Assembly (NCBI RefSeq): GCF_008973825.1
Contig: NZ_WCHR01000019.1
Span: 1 to 64,000, forward strand
From: Gemmobacter serpentinus
Lineage (GTDB): Bacteria; Pseudomonadota; Alphaproteobacteria; Rhodobacterales; Rhodobacteraceae
Length of the DNA stretch: 64,000 nt
Direction: 5' to 3'
Shown: in pieces, positions 1 to 7,949 of the stretch
Position numbering within the stretch: position 1 is the first letter of the stretch
Layout: every line of letters begins with the position of its first letter
Translations under genes and position numbers: made by a program
The notes under the pieces: generated by a model
Told to the model about the DNA's origin: nothing
The model's input: the letters and a program-made list of their open reading frames with translations, nothing else
Databases searched by the model: none

Positions 1-967
1 GGTCAGTCGCCCGCGCCGTGGTGACCGCCGTGCCGTTCTCCGCCACCCGGATCGCCGCCGCAGCCCCACCGCCATTCGAGGTGATGACCGGGGCCTTGTT
101 GCCGGTATCAGGGCGGGTCAGAACCACCGTTTGGTCGGAGAATTTCACATTCTCCACCGCGATCAGCAGATCGGTGCCCTCGGCGCTGTTGCCGCTGCGA
201 TTGTCGGCCACCGTCCAGCCAAGTGCGGTCTGGGTGATGGTGTATTGGCTGCGCGTGCCGCTATAGACGGCGGTATCGGTGCCCGCGCCGCCATCGATCG
301 TGTCATTGCCGGCACCGCCAGCCATGCTGTCATTGCCCGCTCCGCCCAGAATCCTGTCATTCCCGGCATTGCCCAGCAGCGTGTCATTGCCGCCATTGCC
401 GTTGATCGTATCGGCAAAGCGCGAGCCGGAATAGAAATCGGCCCCGGCTGAGCCATTCACCACATGCGCCTCGGCCCATAGGAACCGCTCCAGATTGGCG
501 GGTTTGGCGGTGCCGTCATCCTCATGGCTGCCCCCCATCAGTCCATAGACCGTGTCATGAAAATCGCCGCGATCGCGCTTGGCATTGTAGATGTTCAGCC
601 CGGTGATCTCGATGGGCGTGGTGACGCCGGTGATATGGCCGCTGCCATCCTGCTTGAACCCCTGGGTCGCGGGGTCATAGCTGTTGCCCAGCGTCGAAAG
701 CCGCACCGCGGTGAGCCGACCGCTCAGCGTATGGTCATTGAAATAATATTCGAAGGCGCTGCCATCCAGAATGATGGCCTTGGTCTGGCTTTCCTTGCCC
801 GCCTCGACCTCATCGAGCAGCACGATCTGGTCGCCCTCGAACATGCCCGAGCCGCCAAGGATATAGGGCCAGCCGGTCGGCACCAGATCCGCGAAGAAGC
901 TGGCGAAATCGGCATTGAAATTGACGCCTTGCGCCGCGGTGCCGGACAGATTGATCGTGATGGGCAT
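1..967 (-). CDS. HasA-like heme-binding protein with RTX repeats, C-terminus outside window
   Basis: The open frame starts at 967 (AAGGA 8 nt upstream) and runs off the left edge, so 322 codons are visible. The first ~150 residues resemble the HasA hemophore fold: a Tyr-Tyr-Phe-Asn-Asp-His segment at residues 74-79 sits where HasA has its heme ligand Tyr and neighbouring His, and a later TGLNIYNAK...DTVYGLMGG segment (around residues 118-140) matches the conserved HasA C-terminal half. Residues ~180-225 carry RTX nonapeptides (GGNGGNDTL, GGAGNDTID type), which bind calcium in type I-secreted proteins. After ~300 a NKAPVIT stretch looks like the start of a cadherin/VCBS-type repeat. Expected role: secreted or surface heme acquisition through type I secretion. 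The fusion of a HasA-like domain to RTX and cadherin-like repeats is unusual compared with the stand-alone hemophore of about 190 residues. No transporter or HasR gene is in view. Confidence 0.75.
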   Translation of the reverse strand, partial: MPITINLSGTAAQGVNFNADFASFFADLVPTGWPYILGGSGMFEGDQIVLLDEVEAGKESQTKAIILDGSAFEYYFNDHTLSGRLTAVRLSTLGNSYDPATQGFKQDGSGHITGVTTPIEITGLNIYNAKRDRGDFHDTVYGLMGGSHEDDGTAKPANLERFLWAEAHVVNGSAGADFYSGSRFADTINGNGGNDTLLGNAGNDRILGGAGNDSMAGGAGNDTIDGGAGTDTAVYSGTRSQYTITQTALGWTVADNRSGNSAEGTDLLIAVENVKFSDQTVVLTRPDTGNKAPVITSNGGGAAAAIRVAENGTAVTTARATD

Positions 968-1391
968 TCGTCAGGTCCTTGTGCCAGCGCCGGGATCGGC
1001 GGCGCGGTCTCGCATGGGATCCCGGCAGCGCCGGAACCTTCGGGGTCAGCTCTTGCGGCCCTCCGGGTCGCGGACCCTGGGCTACGGCCATGGCAAGAGC
1101 CTTGCCTGAGATCCGGCACGCCCTTGCGCGCGCGGGCAGGCGATGAAACAACGGCCACGGAATGCGGCCGCATCTGCGATGCGCGCAGAGCCAAGGGGCT
1201 GAAAATTCCGCCCATCGATACGCGCGATTTGTGCTGGGAACCGTGACGGCACCCTGGCCCGGCTTGACCGGGCAAGAGTGCTGGACGGATAAAGGGGATG
1301 AGCGGGCCTGCCCCTGGATGCGGGCGGGCCAGTCCCCTTCGCCGCCGGGAATGAACCTTGCGATCCTGCCTATAGGATTTCAGAGCGTTTT

Positions 1392-1441
1392 AGTCAACCA
1401 TGACTTCAACCAAAGCCCCAGCGACTTCCGCCAAAGCCCCA
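1392..1441. promoter_or_regulatory. Candidate operator region upstream of the HasA-like gene
   Basis: The 538-base gap 968-1505 lies upstream of the HasA-like gene and holds no convincing gene. Inside it, arms AGTCA (1392-1396) and TGACT (1401-1405) form a perfect palindrome with a 4-base spacer; the flanks TTTTAGTCA and TGACTTCAA extend it imperfectly. It overlaps two 19-base direct repeats (1402-1420 and 1423-1441, period 21) that differ at two positions. Placement 425 bp upstream of the start is long for a promoter, so this is only a candidate site for an iron- or heme-responsive regulator. Confidence 0.3.
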
Positions 1442-1505
1442 GACTCACCAGAAGGTGCAGCGCAAGCCGTGATGACAATCTGACCTGCAATGCCCGCGGG
1501 CGAGA

Positions 1506-2300
1506 TCAGCGCAGGCGCGGCGGCTTGTCGGGGTTCATGCCCGGACCCTGCGGGGCGGCGGGCGCGGGCGGTGCATCGGCCACCTGGACCGGCAGTTCAA
1601 ACCGTCGCCCGACCTGCGCCATTGCCTCGGCTGCGGGTTCCGATCCGGCAAGGAAGGTCACATCCATCTCGCCCGCCTCGATGCCCGAAAAGGTCAGCGC
1701 CTCAGCCGCTGCCCGCGCCAGGGCCTCCTGTGCGCCGGGGGTGGCATCGATGAAGGCCAGCATATGCCCCTGCCGCCCGTCGCGGTAGTGCACGGCAGCC
1801 AGCAGCGCATGGGCGGCTAGGCCGCCGGCACGGGCCAGCTTGGCCTCCAGCCCTGCAATCAGCGCGGCTGGCAAGGCGCGTGGTATCTCAAAACGTTCGG
1901 GCAGTGCCTCGGTCGCCTCGGGGCCATGCGCCAGCGTCTCGGCCAGCCAGTCCACCGCGAAAGGCGGCAGCAGCATCGACGACGGCGCGACGCCCAGATT
2001 GATGCCAAGGCCGATGCCCTGCCCGGCCAAGAGCCCGGCGATCACTCGCCCCGGCAACGCCGCATAGGGCACAGGAATGCCGGTAAAGGCACCAAGGCGT
2101 TCCTCATTGTCGAAGATCAGCACGACCGGCCCGTCTTCCAGATCGAAGACGCGCGGCGTCAGATTGCCGCCCTCGGCCTCGGTCTCCAGCATCAGGATCA
2201 TCTCGCCATCGGCCAGACGTTCATAGAATTGCAGGCGCGGGGTGTCATCGCCATCACGGGCTGCGGCCATGGCCTCATAGGCAAGATCAAGCGGTGTCAT
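1506..2300 (-). CDS. SseB-family protein
   Basis: The 264-residue product has an N-terminal SseB-type domain (residues ~5-125: substrates of the form QFYERLADGEMILML, VFDLEDGPVVLIFDNEERL and a YAALPGRVIAGLLAGQGIGLGINLG segment). SseB proteins are cytosolic and their role outside enhanced serine sensitivity is poorly defined. The C-terminal ~130 residues are less conserved and alanine-rich. Its start overlaps the stop of the upstream glycosylase-like gene by 4 nt (2297-2300), so the two are co-transcribed on the minus strand. The gene is common in Rhodobacterales, which supports the taxonomic guess. Family assignment is by recognition of the fold pattern, not by search. Confidence 0.75.
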   Translation of the reverse strand: MTPLDLAYEAMAAARDGDDTPRLQFYERLADGEMILMLETEAEGGNLTPRVFDLEDGPVVLIFDNEERLGAFTGIPVPYAALPGRVIAGLLAGQGIGLGINLGVAPSSMLLPPFAVDWLAETLAHGPEATEALPERFEIPRALPAALIAGLEAKLARAGGLAAHALLAAVHYRDGRQGHMLAFIDATPGAQEALARAAAEALTFSGIEAGEMDVTFLAGSEPAAEAMAQVGRRFELPVQVADAPPAPAAPQGPGMNPDKPPRLR

Positions 2301-2893
2301 CCCGGCATCTCCATCAGCGCGCGCACCCGCAAGCGCAGTTCGGGCAACAGTTCAGCCGCGAACCAAGGGTGGCGTTTCAGCCATCCGGTATTCCGCCACG
2401 ACGGATGCGGCAAGGGGATAATCCGCCGCTCCAGCGCCGTACGCCAATCGGCCACCACCTGCGCAACCGGGCGACGGTCGTTCAGATGCCAGCGGATTGC
2501 CGCCCCGCCAATGGCCAGCGTCAGCGCCAGATCGCGATGCTCCGCCAGAACCCGCGCCCGCCATGTCTGCGCGCAGACCGGCGGCGGCGGCATGTCTGCG
2601 CCCTTGGCATCATAACCCGGAAAGCAGAAGGCCATGGGCAGGATCGCGACGCGGTGCCGGTCATAGAACTCGGCCTGCGACAGCCCCAGCCAGTCGCGCA
2701 GCCGGTCGCCCGAGCGGTCGGTAAAGGGCCGCCCCGACAGATGCACCCGCATCCCCGGTGCCTGACCTGCGATCAAAATCCGCGCCTGCACCCCATGCCA
2801 CAGCACCGGGCGCGGACTGTGCGCACTGGCCGTCGCCGCAAAACGCGGCGCGCATATCCGGCAAGTGGCGATCTTTGCTTCCAGCGCATCCAT
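2297..2893 (-). CDS. Uracil-DNA glycosylase family protein
   Basis: The product from the ATG at 2893 is 198 residues. A longer frame reaches 3100, but its N-terminus runs antisense into nhaA and lacks family character, so the internal Met before DALEAK was chosen. A CRIC pair sits at residues 11-14. GQAPG (residues 43-47) matches motif A of the UDG superfamily and PHPSWRN near residue 160 matches the HPS motif that contacts DNA. RDW/LGLSQAEFY and ILPMAFCFPG resemble the uracil-DNA glycosylase-like (YcdL/DUF4743-neighbour) group often annotated simply as uracil-DNA glycosylase family. Expected role is base-excision repair, but activity on uracil is not established for this subgroup. It is divergent from nhaA (127 bp gap) and overlaps the SseB-like gene. 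Confidence 0.8.
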   Translation of the reverse strand: MDALEAKIATCRICAPRFAATASAHSPRPVLWHGVQARILIAGQAPGMRVHLSGRPFTDRSGDRLRDWLGLSQAEFYDRHRVAILPMAFCFPGYDAKGADMPPPPVCAQTWRARVLAEHRDLALTLAIGGAAIRWHLNDRRPVAQVVADWRTALERRIIPLPHPSWRNTGWLKRHPWFAAELLPELRLRVRALMEMPG

Positions 2894-3020
2894 CCCGCCA
2901 CCATCCCATCCCAGATGCGGCAGGGCAACACCCTGCCCCGCCCGCCGCCCGCCCGCATTGCCCCGGCAGGCACAGGCGGCTATGGCGAAGGCCAAGCCGG
3001 TCAGAATTGCAGGTGAGCCG

Positions 3021-4220
3021 ATGTATCGCGTCTCGAACTTCATCCGCCATTTCGCGCGCGCCCTGCTGCTTGGCGCGCTGATCGCGACGATCTGGGTCAA
3101 TCTCTCACCAGCCAGTTATTATGACACGATGGAGCGGCGGCTGTTCCCGCTGCCTTTCCCCGACTGGTTCGTGGCCGATCATGTCGCGGCCACGCTGATC
3201 TCGCTGACCTCCGACGGGCTGATGGCGCTGTTCTTCTTCCTGCTGGGGAAAGAGCTGTGGGAGGCCAATATGCTGGAACGCGGCGCCCTGCACGGGCGGC
3301 GCGGCGGCCTGCCCTTTCTGGCCACCCTTGGCGCGATCTGCGGCGCGGTGCTGGTTTGGCTGCTGGTTTCCAGCCTGATCGAGACCGCCGAGGAAGCCGC
3401 CTTCGGCACCGGCTGGGCGGTGCCCATCGGCGGCGATGTGGTGCTGAGCTACGTTGTGGGGCGCCATGTCTTCGGCAAGGGCAGCCCGGCGCTGCATCTG
3501 TTGTTGCTGATTGCCATCGGTGCCGATCTGGCGGGCCTGCTGGCCCTTGGCCTGGCCTGGCCCGAACAGCCCGCGCGGCTGATCTGGCTGACGCTGCCTG
3601 CCCTTGCCGTTGCGGGCGTGTGGCTGCTGTTCGGCCGGCACGCAAGGGGCGACAGCGAGCGCGAGCGGCAAGAGGCGCTGCATCTGTGGCCCTATATGCT
3701 GGCGGGCGTGCTCAGCTGGATCGGCGTTGCGGCCTCGGGTCTGCCGGGCGCACTTGGGCTTTTGCCGGTGATCCCGGTGATCCCGCACGCCCATCGCGCC
3801 TTCGGCCTGTTTGCCGAAGCGGAGGAGCTGCTGCATGATCCGCTGAACCGCCTTGCTCATCTGGCTGTGAAGCCGCTGGTGGTGGTGCTGTTCCTGTTCG
3901 GGCTGACGCGCGGCGGCGTGGATCTGCACGCCTTTGCCCCCACCACGCTGACCGTGCTGGCCGCCTTCTGGATCGGCAAGCCCTTGGGCCTGCTGATGGG
4001 GGTCATGCTGGCGCAGCGTCTGCTGGGTCTGCCGCTGCCTGCAGGCATCGGACGGCCCGAGATCCTGCGCCTTGCCGCCCTGCTTGGGCTTGGCTTCACC
4101 GTGCCGCTGGTCGCGTTGGAAACCGGCCTGCCCGGCGGTGCCATGACCGAGGCCGCGCGCATGGGCCTTGCCCTGACGCTGCTGCTTGGTCCGGCACTGT
4201 GGTTGCTTCACCGCCGCTGA
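3021..4220 (+). CDS. nhaA: Na+/H+ antiporter NhaA family, divergent
   Basis: Start taken at 3021 (AGGTGAGCCG before ATG); an upstream extension from 2865 has no membrane or family features. The 399-residue protein has about 11-12 hydrophobic segments and aligns with NhaA: LMALFFFLLGKELW early on, VPIGGDVVLSY (Asp139, the TM4 Asp133 equivalent), LLIAIGADLAGLL (Asp169, equivalent of Asp164) and FWIGKPLGLLMG (the Lys300 region). Where E. coli NhaA has an Asp-Asp pair (163-164) this protein has Ala168-Asp169, so one of the two ion-binding aspartates is missing. It therefore belongs to a divergent NhaA group whose stoichiometry or ion choice may differ. Inner membrane; role in sodium and pH homeostasis is inferred from the family. 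Confidence 0.8.
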   Translation: MYRVSNFIRHFARALLLGALIATIWVNLSPASYYDTMERRLFPLPFPDWFVADHVAATLISLTSDGLMALFFFLLGKELWEANMLERGALHGRRGGLPFLATLGAICGAVLVWLLVSSLIETAEEAAFGTGWAVPIGGDVVLSYVVGRHVFGKGSPALHLLLLIAIGADLAGLLALGLAWPEQPARLIWLTLPALAVAGVWLLFGRHARGDSERERQEALHLWPYMLAGVLSWIGVAASGLPGALGLLPVIPVIPHAHRAFGLFAEAEELLHDPLNRLAHLAVKPLVVVLFLFGLTRGGVDLHAFAPTTLTVLAAFWIGKPLGLLMGVMLAQRLLGLPLPAGIGRPEILRLAALLGLGFTVPLVALETGLPGGAMTEAARMGLALTLLLGPALWLLHRR

Positions 4221-4423
4221 GCATTCCCCGATCCCGTTTGCAGGGCTGCAAAACCCCGCAAAGGATGGACATTTCTGGCCCGGATTGAACATAATCGTGC
4301 CCTAATCGGGCAGTAATCTTGCTTATATAGTGCTATGGGTGACCATGTGTTAACAATCCTGTCCTATCCGGGGGCCACATCCGGAAGGTCAATCCGTATC
4401 CCGCTGGGTGCGATGGGGCGCAG

Positions 4424-5083
4424 ATGATCGAGTTCGAGAATGTCAGCAAGTCGTTCTGGACGGGCAAGCAGCGCAAGGTGATCCTTGACCGCGCCTCGTT
4501 CCGGATCGATCTGGGCAATTCCCTCGGGATCCTGGCCAAGAACGGCACCGGGAAGACCACGATCATCAACATGATGGCGGGTTTGGAAAAACCGGATGAG
4601 GGACGGATCCTGCGCAGCTCGCGCATCTCTTTCCCTCTGGGCTTCATGGGCGGTGTCATCAACAAGCACACCGCCACCGAAAACGCCCGCTATATCGCCC
4701 GGCTTTACGGGTTGGACCCCGATTATGTCGAAGGATTCTGTCGCTGGCTTTGCGGCCTTGACGAATATTTCGACATGCCGATCGGCACGTATTCCGCCGG
4801 GATGCGGGGGCGGTTTTCCTTCGCGTTGATGCTGGCGCTGGATTTCGACATCTATCTGATCGACGAGGGGATGCCCTCGACCACCGATGTGGAGTTCAAC
4901 CGCAAGGCGGGCTCCATCCTGAAGGAACGCCTGACCAAAGCCACGCTTGTCGTGGTCTCGCATCAGGCGGCGACGCTGGAGAAATTCTGCCGCTCGGCTG
5001 CCGTGCTCCGCAATGGCCAGCTTTACATGTTCGACACCCTCGAAGAAGCGAAACGTCTTTATGACTACGAAGCTCAAAGTTAA
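4424..5083 (+). CDS. kpsT: Capsule/polysaccharide export ABC transporter ATPase (KpsT-like)
   Basis: This 219-residue ATPase has Walker A GILAKNGTGKTT (residues ~36-47), the KpsT/Wzt-type signature YSAGMRGR (~128) and a Walker B segment DFDIYLIDEGMPS. The short length, absence of a C-terminal carbohydrate-binding domain and Ala-Lys-Asn in the P-loop fit the group-2 capsule KpsT/BexA/CtrD class. It powers export of a polysaccharide across the inner membrane together with a KpsM permease, which is not in this window. It overlaps the next gene by 23 bp, implying translational coupling with the KpsE-like protein. The 200-bp gap upstream is comparatively AT-rich, with a TATAGT element near 4325, and is the likely promoter region. 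Confidence 0.88.
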   Translation: MIEFENVSKSFWTGKQRKVILDRASFRIDLGNSLGILAKNGTGKTTIINMMAGLEKPDEGRILRSSRISFPLGFMGGVINKHTATENARYIARLYGLDPDYVEGFCRWLCGLDEYFDMPIGTYSAGMRGRFSFALMLALDFDIYLIDEGMPSTTDVEFNRKAGSILKERLTKATLVVVSHQAATLEKFCRSAAVLRNGQLYMFDTLEEAKRLYDYEAQS

Positions 5084-6752
5084 GCGGTTCCGCATCCGTC
5101 GTCCCGAGCCGGTGGCCCCCCTGCCACCGCGCGAGGCGCTGGTGAAGGAAGGGATGCTCTTCGCCCCCGAGCCGGGCGATGACGGCTTTGGCAATCAGAC
5201 CTTCCTGCCGCCGCCCAAACTGGATGCCGCCGAGCCTTCACCTGGACTTCCCGAGGGGTTGCAGCCCATGGGCGATCAAACCCCCGGCGAAGAGATGGAT
5301 ACCATCCGCCGCGAGGGGTTGACGGGGCGCCAATTGCGGCTTGCCCGACGGCTGGCACAAAAGCACAATCTGCCCGCCACCTCGGACTTCGATGCGGTGC
5401 GCCTGCTGCGGCAGGCGGGCCTTGATCCGTTTCAACGTTCCAGCCTGCTGGATCTGATCCCCGGACAGGATGGCCCGCCATCGGAACCGCCGGCCAATCG
5501 CGCCGTTGCAACCGCGCCGGGCGACGGGGTGCAACTGCCGCAGACCATCAAGCCTGCGCAGCTGCCCTCAACCCAGGTGCAGGCCGAACAGCACCACGCC
5601 GCTGATATCCTGCGCATCCAGCGTGACCTGAGCAAACGCCGCCGCCGCCGTTCGGCGCTACTGGCGGCACGGCTGTTCGTCTTTGTCGGCATTCCGACGC
5701 TGCTGACCGCCTTTTACTATTATGCGGTGGCCACGCCGCTTTATTCCACCAAGTCGGAATTCGTGATTCAGCAATCCGGCGGTGTGGGCGGCGGTGGCGG
5801 TGGCGGTGGTCTTGGCGGGCTGCTGCAAGGCACCGGCCTTGCCACTTCGCAGGATTCGATTGCGGTTCAAGGCTATCTGCAATCGCGTGACGCGATGATC
5901 CGGCTCGACCGCGATCATGGTTTCCGCAATCATTTCGAATCCGATCGGCTGGACCCGATCCAGCGGCTGGATCCCGGTGCCTCGCTGGAGAAGTCCTACA
6001 AGACCTATACCCGCAACATCCACATCTCCTATGATCCGTCCGAGGGCCTCATCAAGATGGAGGTGATCGCGGCCGATCCCGAGAAGAGCGTGGAATTTGC
6101 CAATGCGCTGATCGGCTATGCCGAGGAACAGGTCGACCAGCTGACGCAGCGCCTGCGCGAAGACCAGATGAAGGGCGCGCGCGAAAGCTATGAGAATGCC
6201 GAACGCGAGATGATCGCGGCGCAGCGCCGCGTTGTCGATCTGCAAGAAAAATTCAAGGTTCTCAGCTCCGAGGTCGAGGTGCAGCTGATCACCGCGCAAA
6301 TCGGCAATCTGGAGACGCAGCTTTCCGCCGACCGGCTGTCGCTGCAACAGATGGAAAGCAACGCCCAGCCCAATCAGGCGCGGATGGAGCCGCTGAAACG
6401 CCGCATCACCACGCTGGAAAGCGAAATCGGGCTGCTGCGCTCGCGCCTGACCGAGCAAAGCGCCGATGGGCAAAGCCTGGCCGTGGTACAAGGCGAATTG
6501 ATGGTGGCGCAATCGGATGTGGAAACCCGGCGGCTATTGCTGGCGCAATCGCTGCAGGCGCTGGAAACCTCGCGGATCGAAGCCAATCGTCAGGTGCGCT
6601 ACCTGTCGCTGTCAGTCAGCCCCGTGGCCCCCGATGAAGCCGCCTACCCGCGCGCTTTTGAATATACGGTTGTTGCACTTCTGATCTTCGGCGGTATCTA
6701 CCTTATGATCTCGATGACTGTCGCCATCCTGCGCGAACAGATCGCGGGCTAA
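5061..6752 (+). CDS. kpsE: Capsule export inner-membrane protein (KpsE/CtrB-like)
   Basis: Start at 5061, inside the 3' end of the ATPase gene; the frame continues upstream only as an antisense-like shadow. The 563-residue product has a long proline-rich cytosolic N-terminus (~190 residues), a transmembrane segment around ARLFVFVGIPTLLTAFYYY, a glycine tract (GGVGGGGGGGGLGG), a large periplasmic region with heptad-like coiled coil (YENAEREMIAAQRRVVDLQE onward) and a C-terminal transmembrane segment YTVVALLIFGGIYLMI. This topology is that of polysaccharide co-polymerase/KpsE, BexC and CtrB proteins, which link the ABC transporter to the outer-membrane channel. The cytosolic extension is long for the family and may be a regulatory or interaction region. 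Confidence 0.85.
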   Translation: MTTKLKVKRFRIRRPEPVAPLPPREALVKEGMLFAPEPGDDGFGNQTFLPPPKLDAAEPSPGLPEGLQPMGDQTPGEEMDTIRREGLTGRQLRLARRLAQKHNLPATSDFDAVRLLRQAGLDPFQRSSLLDLIPGQDGPPSEPPANRAVATAPGDGVQLPQTIKPAQLPSTQVQAEQHHAADILRIQRDLSKRRRRRSALLAARLFVFVGIPTLLTAFYYYAVATPLYSTKSEFVIQQSGGVGGGGGGGGLGGLLQGTGLATSQDSIAVQGYLQSRDAMIRLDRDHGFRNHFESDRLDPIQRLDPGASLEKSYKTYTRNIHISYDPSEGLIKMEVIAADPEKSVEFANALIGYAEEQVDQLTQRLREDQMKGARESYENAEREMIAAQRRVVDLQEKFKVLSSEVEVQLITAQIGNLETQLSADRLSLQQMESNAQPNQARMEPLKRRITTLESEIGLLRSRLTEQSADGQSLAVVQGELMVAQSDVETRRLLLAQSLQALETSRIEANRQVRYLSLSVSPVAPDEAAYPRAFEYTVVALLIFGGIYLMISMTVAILREQIAG

Positions 6753-6762
6753 GGAGAGACGC

Positions 6763-7593
6763 ATGAAGACTGTTGCGATTGGCGGGCTGACCGTCGGAAA
6801 TGACCGGCCTTTGCTGGTCATCGCGGGGCCCTGCCAACTGGAAAGCCTGGATCACGCCCAGATGATCGCGGGCAAGATGGCCGAGGCATGCAAGGCAGCC
6901 GGGGCGCAATATGTGTTCAAGGCCAGCTATGACAAGGCCAACCGCACCTCGCTGAAGGGCCGTCGCGGTCTTGGCATGGAAGAAGGCCTGAAAGTGCTGG
7001 AGGCCGTGCGCGCGACGGGCCTGCCCGTCCTGACCGATATCCATGACGAGGGCCAGGCGCGCGAGGCCGCCACGGTCGTTGACGTGATCCAGATCCCGGC
7101 CTTTCTGTGCCGTCAGACCGATCTGCTGCTGACCGCAGGCAGGACCGGCGCGGTCGTCAATGTGAAAAAGGGTCAGTTCCTTGCCCCCTGGGATATGGCC
7201 AATGTCGCCGACAAGGTGGCCTCGACCGGCAATGACAAGATCCTGCTGACCGAACGCGGGGTGAGCTTTGGCTACAACACGCTGGTTGCCGATATGCGCA
7301 GCCTGCCCACCATGGCCAGGACCGGCTGGCCGGTCATCATGGACGCCACCCATTCGGTGCAGCAACCGGGCGGCCAAGGCGGAAGTTCCGGCGGGCAACG
7401 CGAATTTGCACCGGTCATGGCGCGCTGCGCGGTGGCGATCGGAATTGCGGGCGTGTTCATCGAGACGCATGAAGACCCCGACAATGCGCCATCTGACGGG
7501 CCGAACATGATCCCGCTGGATCAGATGCCCGCGCTGATCGACAGCCTGATGCAGTTCGACCGCCTCGCCAAAGCCGATCCGCTGCGGGTGTGA
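6763..7593 (+). CDS. kdsA: 3-deoxy-D-manno-octulosonate 8-phosphate synthase
   Basis: KdsA condenses phosphoenolpyruvate and arabinose 5-phosphate to Kdo-8-P, the precursor of Kdo in lipid A core and in capsule lipid linkers. The 276-residue protein begins after a strong AAGGAGA site and shows the KdsA/DAHPS-I barrel: VIAGPCQLES, FKASYDKANRTS (substrate-binding Lys-Ala-Ser and Arg), LTDIHDE, IPAFLCRQTDLL, NVKKGQFLAPWDM, ERGVSFGYN, DATHSVQQPGG and GVFIETHEDP. The length equals that of the family. It lies 10 bp after the KpsE-like gene, so Kdo production is coupled with capsule export genes, consistent with Kdo serving as a capsule primer. A rho-independent terminator follows. Confidence 0.96.
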   Translation: MKTVAIGGLTVGNDRPLLVIAGPCQLESLDHAQMIAGKMAEACKAAGAQYVFKASYDKANRTSLKGRRGLGMEEGLKVLEAVRATGLPVLTDIHDEGQAREAATVVDVIQIPAFLCRQTDLLLTAGRTGAVVNVKKGQFLAPWDMANVADKVASTGNDKILLTERGVSFGYNTLVADMRSLPTMARTGWPVIMDATHSVQQPGGQGGSSGGQREFAPVMARCAVAIGIAGVFIETHEDPDNAPSDGPNMIPLDQMPALIDSLMQFDRLAKADPLRV

Positions 7594-7601
7594 CCTGAAA
7601 C

Positions 7602-7630
7602 AAAAGCCGCCCCTCGGGGCGGCTTTTCTG
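7602..7630 (+). terminator. Rho-independent terminator after kdsA
   Basis: Arms AAAAGCCGCCCC (7602-7613) and GGGGCGGCTTTT (7616-7627) are perfectly complementary, and the hairpin ends in a T run. It begins 8 bases after the kdsA stop and closes the capsule operon. Confidence 0.9.
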
Positions 7631-7724
7631 TTCTGGTCGACAGGATTCGACAGAAAACTTATGCGCCATCCGGTAGCCACGCGAAATACTGCGTGAACAT
7701 CTTGCCGTAACCACTTGGAATGAT

Positions 7725-7770
7725 TGGCGCACCCAGCACGATTCGAACGTGCGACCTTTGCCTTCGGAGG
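7725..7770 (-). other. attL: 3' fragment of tRNA-Arg(CCG), left end of the ICE
   Basis: Read on the minus strand, this stretch is the 3' half of a tRNA: anticodon loop CTCCGAA (CCG anticodon after T33), the 3' anticodon strand, a perfect T-arm (GCACG, TTCGAAT loop, CGTGC), the acceptor strand TGGGTGC, discriminator G and CCA. The 5' half is absent: bases just beyond 7770 cannot pair with the anticodon stem or form a D-arm. This is what remains when an element integrates into the 3' end of a tRNA gene and restores the intact gene at its other end. The integrase gene begins 180 bp to the right, so the element extends rightward and the repaired tRNA-Arg should lie at attR beyond this window. Confidence 0.85.
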
Positions 7771-7949
7771 GATTACGACTAGCTCCGTCGATTACCGAAA
7801 GGGGCACGCCATGATGCGCTATGTTACTGTAAATAAAAAGGAATTTGATTTCCTTCGCCGACAAGCCTATCCTTCTGTTCGCCACGGTTTTCGCCCTGCT
7901 GCTTACGTGGTGCTTACGCGGGTTTTCGGGCATGTGACGGAGGAAGTCC

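Noticed and set aside
2865-3020. N-terminal extension of NhaA
   Set aside because: The added residues are Pro/Arg-rich and antisense to the glycosylase gene; the start at 3021 has a better ribosome binding site.
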